This document shows positions 1 to 5,650 of a DNA stretch of 7,158 bases, piece after piece (the first letter of the stretch is position 1; every line of letters starts with the position of its first letter). The stretch is from DASZVN01 sp035547055 (GTDB lineage: Bacteria; Pseudomonadota; Alphaproteobacteria; Rhizobiales; Methylopilaceae). The notes below the pieces were generated by a model. It was not told the origin of the DNA. It made no database searches and was given only the letters and a program-made list of their open reading frames with translations. Both the position numbers and the translations under genes were made by a program. Where the stretch lies: NCBI GenBank assembly GCA_035547055.1, contig DASZVN010000189.1, forward strand, positions 1 through 7,158, given 5' to 3'.

Positions 1-941
1 AGCGCGACTTCCTCGATGCGGTGGTCGGCGGCCTTGCGGAGGACGAGGCCGGCGCGGTAGCGCGTCGGCAGGATGTTTTCGCGCAGGTTCGGCAGGTTGA
101 TGCGGCTCCACAGCCGCTCCGCCATCTCCAGCGCCTCGGCCTGCGAGACCTCGGCATATTTCTGGAAATAGCTCTTCGGGTCGCGGAACGCGGTGGCGCG
201 CAGGCGCATGAAGCGCTCGACGTACCATTGGCGGATCAGCGCCTCGTCGGCGTCGATATAGATCGAGAAATCGAAATAGTCGGAGACGAACGGGATCGCC
301 TTGCCGCCCTTCGGCGGGCGGGCGACCTGGAGCACGTTCAGCCCCTCGACGATCAGGATGTCGGGCCGGTCGATCACGATCGCCTCGCCCGCCTGCACGT
401 CGTAGACGAGATGGGAATAGACCGGCGCCGCGACATGGCCCTGCCCGGCCTTGATCGCCGACAGGAAGCGGAGCAGCGCCGAAACGTTGTAGCTCTCGGG
501 GAAGCCCTTGCGCTCCATCAGCCCGCGGGCGGCGAGGACGGCGTTGGGGTAGAGGAAGCCGTCGGTCGTGACGAGGTCGACCTTGGGCGTGTTGGGCCAG
601 CGCCCGAGCAGCGCCTGGAGCAGGCGCGCGGTGGTCGATTTCCCGACCGCGACCGAGCCGCCGATGCCGATGACATACGGCACCTTGCCGTTCTTCGAGC
701 CGAGGAACGATTTCGTCGCCCGGAAGAGCTGCTGGGTCGCCGCGACGTAGAGCGACAGCAGGCGGCTGATCGGCAGGTAGATCGCCTCGACCTCGGCGAG
801 GTCGAGCGGGTCGTTCAGCGAGCGCAGCCGGTCGATGTCGGCCGCGCCGAGGGTGAGCGGGGTGTCGGCGCGGAGCGAGGCCCACTCCTCGCGCGGCAGC
901 ACGAGATAGGGCGAGGCCACCGAAGGCGCACGGCTGTCCAC
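1..941 (-). CDS. coaA: Type I pantothenate kinase (CoaA), 3' end cut by window edge
   Basis: Cytoplasmic ATP-dependent kinase that phosphorylates pantothenate to 4'-phosphopantothenate, the first step of coenzyme A synthesis. The 313 complete codons visible align along their length with the bacterial type I (PanK-I) family. The P-loop GGSVAVGKST lies at residues 94-103, placing the catalytic lysine at K101 as in E. coli CoaA. It is followed by TTDGFL, RGLMERKGFPESY, APVYSHLVYDV, the Walker-B-like ILIVEGLNVLQ, and near the end NILPTRYRAGLVL and ADHRIEEV. E. coli CoaA has 316 residues, so only a few codons are missing. The start is GTG: it sits 5 nt after the hisE stop, with GAAGGA inside the hisE 3' end as a well-spaced ribosome site, and gives the expected N-terminal length. 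The type I enzymes studied are inhibited by CoA; nothing here tests that. Co-transcription with hisE is inferred from the spacing. Confidence 0.96.
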   Translation of the reverse strand, partial: MDSRAPSVASPYLVLPREEWASLRADTPLTLGAADIDRLRSLNDPLDLAEVEAIYLPISRLLSLYVAATQQLFRATKSFLGSKNGKVPYVIGIGGSVAVGKSTTARLLQALLGRWPNTPKVDLVTTDGFLYPNAVLAARGLMERKGFPESYNVSALLRFLSAIKAGQGHVAAPVYSHLVYDVQAGEAIVIDRPDILIVEGLNVLQVARPPKGGKAIPFVSDYFDFSIYIDADEALIRQWYVERFMRLRATAFRDPKSYFQKYAEVSQAEALEMAERLWSRINLPNLRENILPTRYRAGLVLRKAADHRIEEVA

Positions 942-946
942 CGCGG

Positions 947-1270
947 TCAGTCCTTCGGCCGCGCGGCTTTTTCGGCGAGGCCGGACTGGGCAGTCCGGCC
1001 TTCCAGCGCCGCCATCACCTCGGCCAGCGGCACGCCGGCGGCGCGAAGCAGGACGAGGAGGTGGTAGAGCACGTCGGCCGCTTCCCCCGCGGTCGCCGCG
1101 GGGTCGCCGCGGACGGCGGCCAAGGCGACCTCGAAGGCCTCCTCGCCGAACTTCTTGGCGCAGTGCTCGACGCCCTTGTCGAGAAGCTGGCGGGTATAGG
1201 ACCGGCCGGAATCGGCCGCGACCCGGCTCGCGACGATCAGCTCCAGATCGTCCAGCGAAAAGCCGCTCAT
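947..1270 (-). CDS. hisE: Phosphoribosyl-ATP pyrophosphatase (HisE)
   Basis: Cytoplasmic enzyme of the second histidine step: it hydrolyses phosphoribosyl-ATP to phosphoribosyl-AMP and pyrophosphate. The 107-residue protein is an all-alpha, MazG-like NTP pyrophosphohydrolase. The metal-binding acidic motifs are visible as KKFGEEAFEV (E43, E44, E47) and GEAADVLYHLLVLL (E63, D66). Its length matches monofunctional HisE. The cyclohydrolase domain (HisI), fused to HisE in enterobacteria, is absent, so hisI must be elsewhere. The ATG start has GAGG 7 nt upstream and gives the conserved N-terminus (F-x-L-D-D-L-E); an upstream extension in the same frame runs into repeat-like intergenic DNA and was not used. 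The stop is 5 nt before the coaA start. A 142-nt gap separates it from hisF, larger than the other junctions on this side. Confidence 0.95.
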   Translation of the reverse strand: MSGFSLDDLELIVASRVAADSGRSYTRQLLDKGVEHCAKKFGEEAFEVALAAVRGDPAATAGEAADVLYHLLVLLRAAGVPLAEVMAALEGRTAQSGLAEKAARPKD

Positions 1271-1412
1271 GGCCTGGCCTCGCCCCCTGCCGCCATCCCG
1301 GCCGAAGCGAAGCGGAGAGCCGGGAGCCGGGAGCCGGCGCAGAAGCCGAGACCCGGATCCCGGATCGCGCTGCGCCCGTCCGGCATGACGGGCGCCGCTG
1401 CTCCCGCTGACA
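1271..1412. repeat. Degenerate palindromic repeat in the hisF-hisE gap
   Basis: This 142-nt non-coding gap holds a decayed inverted repeat. The left end near 1290-1305 (CCGCCATCCCGGCCGA) resembles the reverse complement of the right end near 1375-1391 (CCGTCATGCCGGACGGG) with several mismatches. Inside is a short direct repeat, AGCCGGG at 1318-1324 and 1325-1331 with a third, imperfect copy at 1332-1338. The ends resemble dispersed CGTCATCCCGG-type palindromes of alphaproteobacterial genomes; that family link is from memory, not a search. I see no T-rich tail, so an intrinsic terminator is not supported. Confidence 0.5.
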
Positions 1413-2207
1413 TCATGCTGCCGTCTCCCGCGGGGGGTCGCGGCGCACCGGGATGCCGGCGGCCGCCATGTGGTCCTTGGCGTCGCGCACGCTATAGGTC
1501 CCGAAATGGAAAATCGAGGCCGCCAGCACGGCGCTGGCATGCCCCTCGCGCACGCCTGCGACCAGGTGGTCGAGCGTGCCGACCCCGCCCGAGGCCACCA
1601 CCGGCACCGGCACGGCGTCGGCGACCGCGCGGGTCAGCGCGAGGTCGTAGCCGTGCTGGGTGCCGTCGCGGTCCATCGAGGTGAGGAGGATCTCGCCGGC
1701 GCCGAGCCGCGCCACCTCGGCGGCATAGGCGACGGCGTCGAGCCCGGTCGGCCGCCGGCCGCCGTGGGTGAAGATCTCCCAGCGCGGCTCATCGCCCGCG
1801 GCCGAGACCCGCTTGGCATCGACCGCGACGACGATCGCCTGGGCGCCGAACTTGTCGGCAGCCGCGGCGACGATCGCCCGGTCGGCGACCGCGGCGGAGT
1901 TGATCGAGACCTTGTCGGCACCCGCCAGCATCAAGGCGCGGACGTCGGCGACCGTGCGGACCCCGCCGCCAACGGTCACCGGCATGAAGCAGGCCTCGGC
2001 CGTCCGCGCCACCACGTCGAGGAGGATGGCGCGCTCCTCATGGCTCGCGGTGATGTCGAGGAAGCAGAGCTCGTCGGCGCCCGCGGCGTCGTAGGCCTTG
2101 GCCGCTTCCACCGGGTCGCCGGCATCGACCAGGTCGACGAAGCGCACGCCCTTGACGACGCGCCCGTCCTTCACGTCGAGGCAGGGGATGACGCGGACCT
2201 TGAGCAC
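1413..2207 (-). CDS. hisF: Imidazole glycerol phosphate synthase cyclase subunit (HisF)
   Basis: Cyclase subunit of IGP synthase. With ammonia channelled from HisH it converts PRFAR to imidazole glycerol phosphate and AICAR, which feeds purine synthesis. The 264-residue (beta/alpha)8 barrel shows the canonical elements: RVIPCLDVKDGRVVKGV with catalytic D11, DELCFLDITAS, the phosphate-binding PVTVGGGVRT and VVASGGVG, DKVSIN, and AIVVAVDAKR with the second catalytic aspartate D130. Both aspartates fall at the same numbers as in Thermotoga HisF. The C-terminal tail is a few residues longer than usual. The start is GTG, 3 nt after the hisA stop; GGAGAAGG inside the hisA 3' end is a strong ribosome site at good spacing, so the two genes are probably translationally coupled. 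Confidence 0.97.
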   Translation of the reverse strand: MLKVRVIPCLDVKDGRVVKGVRFVDLVDAGDPVEAAKAYDAAGADELCFLDITASHEERAILLDVVARTAEACFMPVTVGGGVRTVADVRALMLAGADKVSINSAAVADRAIVAAAADKFGAQAIVVAVDAKRVSAAGDEPRWEIFTHGGRRPTGLDAVAYAAEVARLGAGEILLTSMDRDGTQHGYDLALTRAVADAVPVPVVASGGVGTLDHLVAGVREGHASAVLAASIFHFGTYSVRDAKDHMAAAGIPVRRDPPRETAA

Positions 2208-2210
2208 GGC

Positions 2211-2951
2211 TCAGACCTTCTCCGCGGCGGCGCGGAGCCGCGCGATCGCGGCGGCGGGGTCGAGCCGGCCGTCATAGAGGGCGCGGCCGGCGATGGCGCC
2301 GGCGATGAGGCGGTTCTCGGGGCGGAGCAGCGCCTCGATGTCGGCGAGCCCCGCGAGGCCGCCCGAGGCGATCACCGGGATCGGCACTGCCTCGGCCAGC
2401 GCCCTGGTAGCGTCGAGGTTCAGGCCCTTGAGGAGGCCGTCGCGGGCGATATCGGTGTGGACGATGGCGGCCACGCCGGCATCGGCGAAGCGCTGCGCCA
2501 GCTCGAGCGCCGTCAGCTCCGCGGTCTCCGCCCAGCCCTCGACCGCGACCTTGCCGTCGCGGGCATCGATGCCGACAGCGATCCTGCCGGGGTGGGCGCG
2601 GGCCGCTTCGCGCACGAAATCCGGGTCGCGCACCGCCGCGGTGCCGAGGATCACGCGGGCCACCCCGGCCGCGAGCCAGCGCTCGACCGCCGCCATGTCG
2701 CGGATGCCGCCGCCGAGCTGCACCTGGAGGCCGGTCGCGGCGAGGATGCCCCGCACCGCCGCCTCGTTGACCCCGCGCCCGGCGAAGGCGCCGTCGAGAT
2801 CGACCACGTGCAGCCACTCGAAGCCGGCCGCGGCGAAGGCCGCGGCGCGCACCGAGGGGTTGGCGCCGTAGACCGTGGCGCGGTCCATGTCGCCCTGGAC
2901 GAGGCGCACCACCTGGCCGCCCTTGAGGTCGATCGCGGGATAAAGGATCAT
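2211..2951 (-). CDS. hisA: ProFAR isomerase (HisA)
   Basis: Cytoplasmic (beta/alpha)8-barrel isomerase that performs the Amadori rearrangement of ProFAR to PRFAR, the substrate of HisF-HisH. The 246-residue protein has the usual length. The N-terminal half carries ILYPAIDLKGGQVVRLVQGD with catalytic D8, then LHVVDLDGAFAG and VQLGGGIRD (phosphate loop). The C-terminal half carries IAVGIDARDGKVAVEGW with the second catalytic aspartate at D129, HTDIARDG with T166 at the position of the conserved threonine, and PVIASGGLAG (second phosphate loop). The ATG start gives the family N-terminus exactly. No convincing Shine-Dalgarno sequence precedes it: the best purine run is GAGAA about 11 nt upstream, and a REP-like hairpin lies just beyond. 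It follows the unknown membrane gene by 68 nt. Confidence 0.97.
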   Translation of the reverse strand: MILYPAIDLKGGQVVRLVQGDMDRATVYGANPSVRAAAFAAAGFEWLHVVDLDGAFAGRGVNEAAVRGILAATGLQVQLGGGIRDMAAVERWLAAGVARVILGTAAVRDPDFVREAARAHPGRIAVGIDARDGKVAVEGWAETAELTALELAQRFADAGVAAIVHTDIARDGLLKGLNLDATRALAEAVPIPVIASGGLAGLADIEALLRPENRLIAGAIAGRALYDGRLDPAAAIARLRAAAEKV

Positions 2952-2971
2952 CGTGCCGGAGGTTCTCGTTC

Positions 2972-3020
2972 GAGCATGATCTTCTCCGAAAGCCGTTTCA
3001 CATTTTTCGGGGTCATGCTC
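2972..3020. repeat. REP-like inverted repeat between the membrane gene and hisA
   Basis: Stem-loop of about 49 nt. The outer arms GAGCATGA (2972-2979) and TCATGCTC (3013-3020) are perfect complements, and an inner pair CCGAAA (2986-2991) and TTTCGG (3005-3010) matches as well. The overall pattern (GAGCATGA, CCGAAAA, central CGG-TT, TCATGCTC) resembles a dispersed palindrome I know from Hyphomicrobiales genomes; this is recognition, not a search. Read on the minus strand, its edge supplies part of the TAG stop codon of the upstream membrane gene. It ends about 20 nt before the hisA start and could act as a transcript-processing or attenuating structure. Confidence 0.75.
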
Positions 3021-3505
3021 TAGCGGTTGATCTCGACCAGGAGAACCCAGGCGTCGAGCGTCGCCCGCACGAACGACATCAGCATCGCTGCCGCGACCCA
3101 GTAGAGGCCGCCGGGATTGCCGGACAGCAGCAGCGCGCCGCCGACCACGTAGGGCAGGGTCGCGAACTGGAACAGCAGCGTGTTGAAGCCGTGCTGGCGG
3201 CGATAGGCGTCGCTCGGCTTGCCGCGACGGATTCCGATGTCCAGCCAGACGCCGAGCGCCCAGGCGAGGCCCCCGATGCCGACCAGCTCGACCCCGAGGG
3301 CGACGCCGCTCTGGCCCGGCAGCAGCATCAGCGACGCCAGCACCAGGATGACCATGAGCAGCCCGAGCGCCTGCAGCGCCCGGTTGGGCAGACCGGCGAA
3401 GCCCAGGATCCGCGACAGGTTCAGCGACACGCCGACGAAGACGAGTCCCGTCAGCGCCGCCGCGGCGCCGACCTCCGCCACGAAGAAATCGTGCCAGCGC
3501 TCCAT
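3020..3505 (-). CDS. Unrecognised five-helix integral membrane protein in the his cluster
   Basis: Hypothetical protein of 161 residues; I do not recognise a characterised family. It is very hydrophobic with about five predicted transmembrane segments, near residues 8-28, 43-63, 70-90, 108-128 and 134-157, and no signal peptide. The N-terminal pattern WHDFFVAEVGAAAALTGLVF, followed by VSLNLSRIL, resembles a group of short hypothetical membrane proteins in high-GC bacteria. The polar loop at residues 92-106 (RRGKPSDAYRRQ) is basic and probably cytoplasmic. Coding is supported by the hydrophobic periodicity, a normal start ATG with GAGG 7 nt upstream, and its place in the operon direction. It interrupts hisH and hisA, which are usually adjacent in relatives, and repeats flank it on both sides. 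No link to histidine synthesis can be seen. Confidence 0.8.
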   Translation of the reverse strand: MERWHDFFVAEVGAAAALTGLVFVGVSLNLSRILGFAGLPNRALQALGLLMVILVLASLMLLPGQSGVALGVELVGIGGLAWALGVWLDIGIRRGKPSDAYRRQHGFNTLLFQFATLPYVVGGALLLSGNPGGLYWVAAAMLMSFVRATLDAWVLLVEINR

Positions 3506-3552
3506 CGCCCGGCCTCAGCAGTTCCGCGTCGACTGGATCGAAGGGGCCTCCT

Positions 3553-3668
3553 CCACCATGCTTCGCATGGTCCCCCTCCCCCGTCTGCGACGGGGGAGGA
3601 TCCGGCGGCTGTGCTGATCCTCCCCTGCGAAGCGGGGGAGGTAGCGAGCGCAGCGAGCCGGAGGGGGC
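3553..3668. repeat. Compound C/G-rich hairpin cluster between hisH and the membrane gene
   Basis: The 194-nt gap 3506-3699 is non-coding and dominated by tandem inverted repeats. ACCATG (3555-3560) pairs with CATGGT (3566-3571) around CTTCG. CCTCCCCCGT (3575-3584) pairs perfectly with ACGGGGGAGG (3590-3599). CCTCCCCTGC (3619-3628) pairs with GCGGGGGAGG (3632-3641) with one mismatch, around a 3-nt loop. The run GTAGCGAGCGCAGCGAGCC at 3641-3659 is itself palindromic, and GGAGGGGG follows. This looks like a mosaic of dispersed alphaproteobacterial palindromes. There is no U-tract on either strand, so simple intrinsic termination is unlikely, although strong folding of the hisH-downstream transcript is expected. 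Confidence 0.75.
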
Positions 3669-3699
3669 CCGTATCCGGCGTCGGGCACGAACATGCTTT

Positions 3700-4350
3700 T
3701 CACGGCCGCCAGCGCAGGAAATTGGCGATCAGCCTGAGGCCGAGGCCCTGGCTCTTCTCGGGATGGAACTGGCTGCCGGCGACGTTGTCGCGCGCCACCA
3801 CCGCCGTCGCGGGGCCGCCGTAGTCGGCGACGGCGAGGACGTCGGCCGGATGCTCCGGCACGAAATGGTAGGCGTGGAGGAAAAAGGCGTGGAGCCCCTC
3901 CGGCCCGAGCGGGAGGCCGGCAAGGAGGGGGTGCGCGGCGCGGGGCTGGAGCGTGTTCCAGCCCATGTGCGGCACCTTGAGCGCCGGATCGGCGGGGGTC
4001 AGGCGAACGACCCGGCCGGCCATCCAGCCGAGGCCCGCGGTCTCCTCGTATTCCTCGCCGGCGTCGGCCAGGAGCTGCATGCCGATGCAGATGCCGAAGA
4101 ACGGCCGGCCGCGGCGGCGCACCGCCTCGTCCAGCGCCTCGTCCATGCCGGACACGGCGGCGAGGCCGCGCCGGCAGTCCGGAAAGGCGCCGTCGCCCGG
4201 CAGCACGATGCGGTCGGCGCGGGCAACCCGCTCCGGATCGGCCGTCACGTCGACCGCGGCATCGAGCCCTTCCGCGGCAGCCGCGGCGGCGAACGCCTTT
4301 GCCGCCGAGCGCAGATTGCCGGCGCCGTAGTCGACGATCGCGGTCGTCAC
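3700..4350 (-). CDS. hisH: Imidazole glycerol phosphate synthase glutaminase subunit (HisH)
   Basis: Class I glutamine amidotransferase subunit of IGP synthase: it hydrolyses glutamine and passes ammonia through the HisF barrel. The 216-residue protein shows IVDYGAGNLRS at the N-terminus, the nucleophile motif FFGICIGMQLL with C88, KVPHMGWN, FLHAYHF, and the catalytic pair in QFHPEKSQ (H196, E198), followed by a typical C-terminus NFLRW. The oxyanion-strand motif reads PGDG at 51-54, where the best studied HisH enzymes have PGVG. The start is GTG, overlapping the stop of the DUF2628 gene as GTGA. A strong GGAGG 6 nt upstream supports it and the family N-terminus follows immediately. It needs HisF, encoded two genes downstream in this cluster. 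Confidence 0.96.
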   Translation of the reverse strand: MTTAIVDYGAGNLRSAAKAFAAAAAAEGLDAAVDVTADPERVARADRIVLPGDGAFPDCRRGLAAVSGMDEALDEAVRRRGRPFFGICIGMQLLADAGEEYEETAGLGWMAGRVVRLTPADPALKVPHMGWNTLQPRAAHPLLAGLPLGPEGLHAFFLHAYHFVPEHPADVLAVADYGGPATAVVARDNVAGSQFHPEKSQGLGLRLIANFLRWRP

Positions 4351-4847
4351 CGCGTCCCTCCGGGCTCGGGGAACAGGCCGATGACCTGGGGATCGCCCGG
4401 AGGCGGGGGCGGCTGGCGCGGCGGCGCGGGCGGTGGCGGCGGCGCGGCGGCGCCGCCTTCCTCCGCCGGCAGCCAGCGCTCGAAGAAGGCGCGCTCGACC
4501 GCGTCGCGGGTGCGTCCGGGCAGCCGCGCCACCTCGGCATAGCCGCGGCCGAGCAGGCGGCGGCGCCGCATGTCGTTGCCGTCGAAGGCGACCCAGAGGC
4601 GGAGCAGCAGATAGAGCAGGGACGTTCCCGTGGCGCCGACCGGGAACAGCCTCAGCAGGAAATAGAGCGCGACGCCCAGCGCGACGTAGAGCAGCGCCCA
4701 GCGCCACAGCCGCTGCACCAGCAGCCAGATCAGCGGGAAGAACAGCGCCCACCAGGCGAAGCCGTCCTTGACGATGGCGATGTCGTTCGCCCGCGAGGCC
4801 GAGGGCGCCGCGGCCGGGTTGGGATCGTGGATGGTCCAGACCCGCAT
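4347..4847 (-). CDS. DUF2628 family membrane protein
   Basis: Small inner-membrane protein of 166 residues, unknown function. The order of parts fits DUF2628 proteins seen beside hisB and hisH in alphaproteobacteria: a short N-terminal segment MRVWTIHDP; the conserved VKDGFAWWALFFPLIWLLVQ at about 27-46; hydrophobic segments near 30-46, 49-68 and 74-88; a basic cytoplasmic patch NDMRRRRL at 91-98; the segment RGYAEVARLPGRTRDAVERAFF; a proline-rich linker at 136-150 (two runs of five prolines); and a terminal PQVIGLFPEPG motif. The ATG start lies 5 nt after the hisB stop with only a weak ribosome site, so its translation probably depends on hisB. Its stop overlaps the hisH start, a sign of coupling. 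A role in histidine synthesis is not established; conserved position is the only hint. Confidence 0.9.
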   Translation of the reverse strand: MRVWTIHDPNPAAAPSASRANDIAIVKDGFAWWALFFPLIWLLVQRLWRWALLYVALGVALYFLLRLFPVGATGTSLLYLLLRLWVAFDGNDMRRRRLLGRGYAEVARLPGRTRDAVERAFFERWLPAEEGGAAAPPPPPAPPRQPPPPPGDPQVIGLFPEPGGTR

Positions 4848-4852
4848 GGCGC

Positions 4853-5449
4853 TCAGCCGCCGAGGCGGCCCTTGGTCGAGGGCACCCGGCCGGCGGTCCG
4901 CGGATCGACCGCGACGGCGGTGCGGAGCACGCGGGCGAGGCCCTTGAAGCAGCTCTCGGCGATGTGGTGGGCGTTGACGCCGTAGAGCGTCTCGACGTGC
5001 AGCGTCACCGCCGCGTGGGTCGCGAACGCCTGGAAGAACTCGCGCACCAGCTCGGTGTCGAACTGGCCGACCTTGTCGGCGACGAAGGCGGTGCGCCACA
5101 CCAGGAACGGCCGGCCCGAAATGTCGAGCGCGACGCGGGTCAGCGTCTCGTCCATCGGCATCAGCGCGTCGGCATAGCGGACGATGCCCTTCATGTCGCC
5201 GAGCGCCTGGCGCACCGCCTGGCCGAGCGCGATGCCGATGTCCTCGGTGGTGTGATGGAAATCGACGTGGAGGTCGCCCTTGGCCTCGACCTCGAGGTCG
5301 ATTAGGCCGTGGCGGGCGAGCAGCTCCAGCATGTGGTCGAGGAAGCCGATCCCGGTCTTGACCTCGGCGCGGCCGTCGCCGTCGAGATCGACGCTGACGG
5401 CGACGTCGGTCTCCCCGGTCTTTCGCGACACTGCGGCGCTGCGGGCCAT
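4853..5449 (-). CDS. hisB: Imidazoleglycerol-phosphate dehydratase (HisB)
   Basis: Cytoplasmic Mn-dependent dehydratase that converts imidazole glycerol phosphate to imidazole acetol phosphate. The 198-residue protein is the monofunctional form; the N-terminal histidinol-phosphate phosphatase domain of the enterobacterial HisB is absent. Metal and substrate motifs are all present: GIGFLDHML (33-41), DFHHTTED (63-70), PMDETLTR (98-105), VNAHHIAESCFK (158-169) and PSTKGRL (190-196). I chose the ATG at 5447-5449 because AAAGGA lies 4 nt upstream and the length fits the family. In-frame ATGs upstream (one 5 codons earlier, one inside the inverted repeat near 5557) lack a good ribosome site and would add non-conserved sequence. 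As first gene of the minus-strand cluster, its promoter should lie in the 201-nt region shared with hslV. Confidence 0.96.
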   Translation of the reverse strand: MARSAAVSRKTGETDVAVSVDLDGDGRAEVKTGIGFLDHMLELLARHGLIDLEVEAKGDLHVDFHHTTEDIGIALGQAVRQALGDMKGIVRYADALMPMDETLTRVALDISGRPFLVWRTAFVADKVGQFDTELVREFFQAFATHAAVTLHVETLYGVNAHHIAESCFKGLARVLRTAVAVDPRTAGRVPSTKGRLGG

Positions 5450-5496
5450 GGCATCCTTTCCCATTCGCGGGCGACTTCTACCAGGGTGGCCCGCGC

Positions 5497-5525
5497 TTTG
5501 CACGCCGCCGTCGAGCGCATAGATA
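5497..5525 (+). promoter_or_regulatory. Possible weak sigma-70-type promoter for hslV
   Basis: In the hisB-hslV divergent region, TTTGCA (5497-5502) and TAGATA (5520-5525) are 17 nt apart on the hslV strand. Both match the -35 and -10 consensus only partly, and this AT-richer spot is the only such place in the region. Transcription from here would put the large inverted repeat at 5551-5635 in the hslV leader. It is a tentative call from spacing and composition alone. No heat-shock promoter could be made out with confidence, and the hisB promoter could not be placed. Confidence 0.2.
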
Positions 5526-5550
5526 AGGCCTGCCGTCGGACCCGCCCTCA

Positions 5551-5635
5551 CCGTCATTGCGAGGAGCGGAGCGACGAAGCAATCCAGGGGCTACAGCCGA
5601 GACCCTGGATTGCTTCGCTTCGCTCGCAATGACGG
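5551..5635. repeat. Large near-perfect inverted repeat upstream of hslV
   Basis: Left arm 5551-5589 begins CCGTCATTGCGAG and ends GAAGCAATCCAGGG. The right arm 5603-5635 is the reverse complement of both blocks, and the loop is 13 nt. The arms differ only in the middle, where the left has 12 nt (GAGCGGAGCGAC) and the right 6 nt (GCTTCG), leaving a bulge. The core (CGTCATTGCGAG, AAGCAATCCAG) is a dispersed repeat sequence I recognise from many alphaproteobacterial genomes, by memory not search. It ends 15 nt before the hslV ATG, just outside the ribosome site, and lies about 100 nt upstream of the hisB start. Confidence 0.9.
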
Positions 5636-5650
5636 CGGAGCGGAGCGTCG

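Noticed and set aside
21..1067. A 348-codon plus-strand open frame antisense to coaA and hisE
   Set aside because: It is low-complexity and Arg/Asp-rich, matches no family, and overlaps the clearly real coaA with its intact P-loop and catalytic motifs.
1470..3023. A 517-codon plus-strand open frame antisense to hisF and hisA
   Set aside because: It is a shadow produced by high GC and third-position bias. Its translation is rich in R, G, D and A with no recognisable domain, while the opposite strand encodes two complete, fully conserved enzymes.
3553..3668. Hairpin cluster as an intrinsic terminator or a CRISPR array
   Set aside because: No T-run follows the stems on either strand, and there are no regularly spaced identical direct repeats with unique spacers.
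5450..5557. A longer HisB starting at the ATG at 5557
   Set aside because: The extra 36 residues are not HisB-like, part of the codons derive from the palindrome, and a better ribosome site sits before the ATG at 5449.
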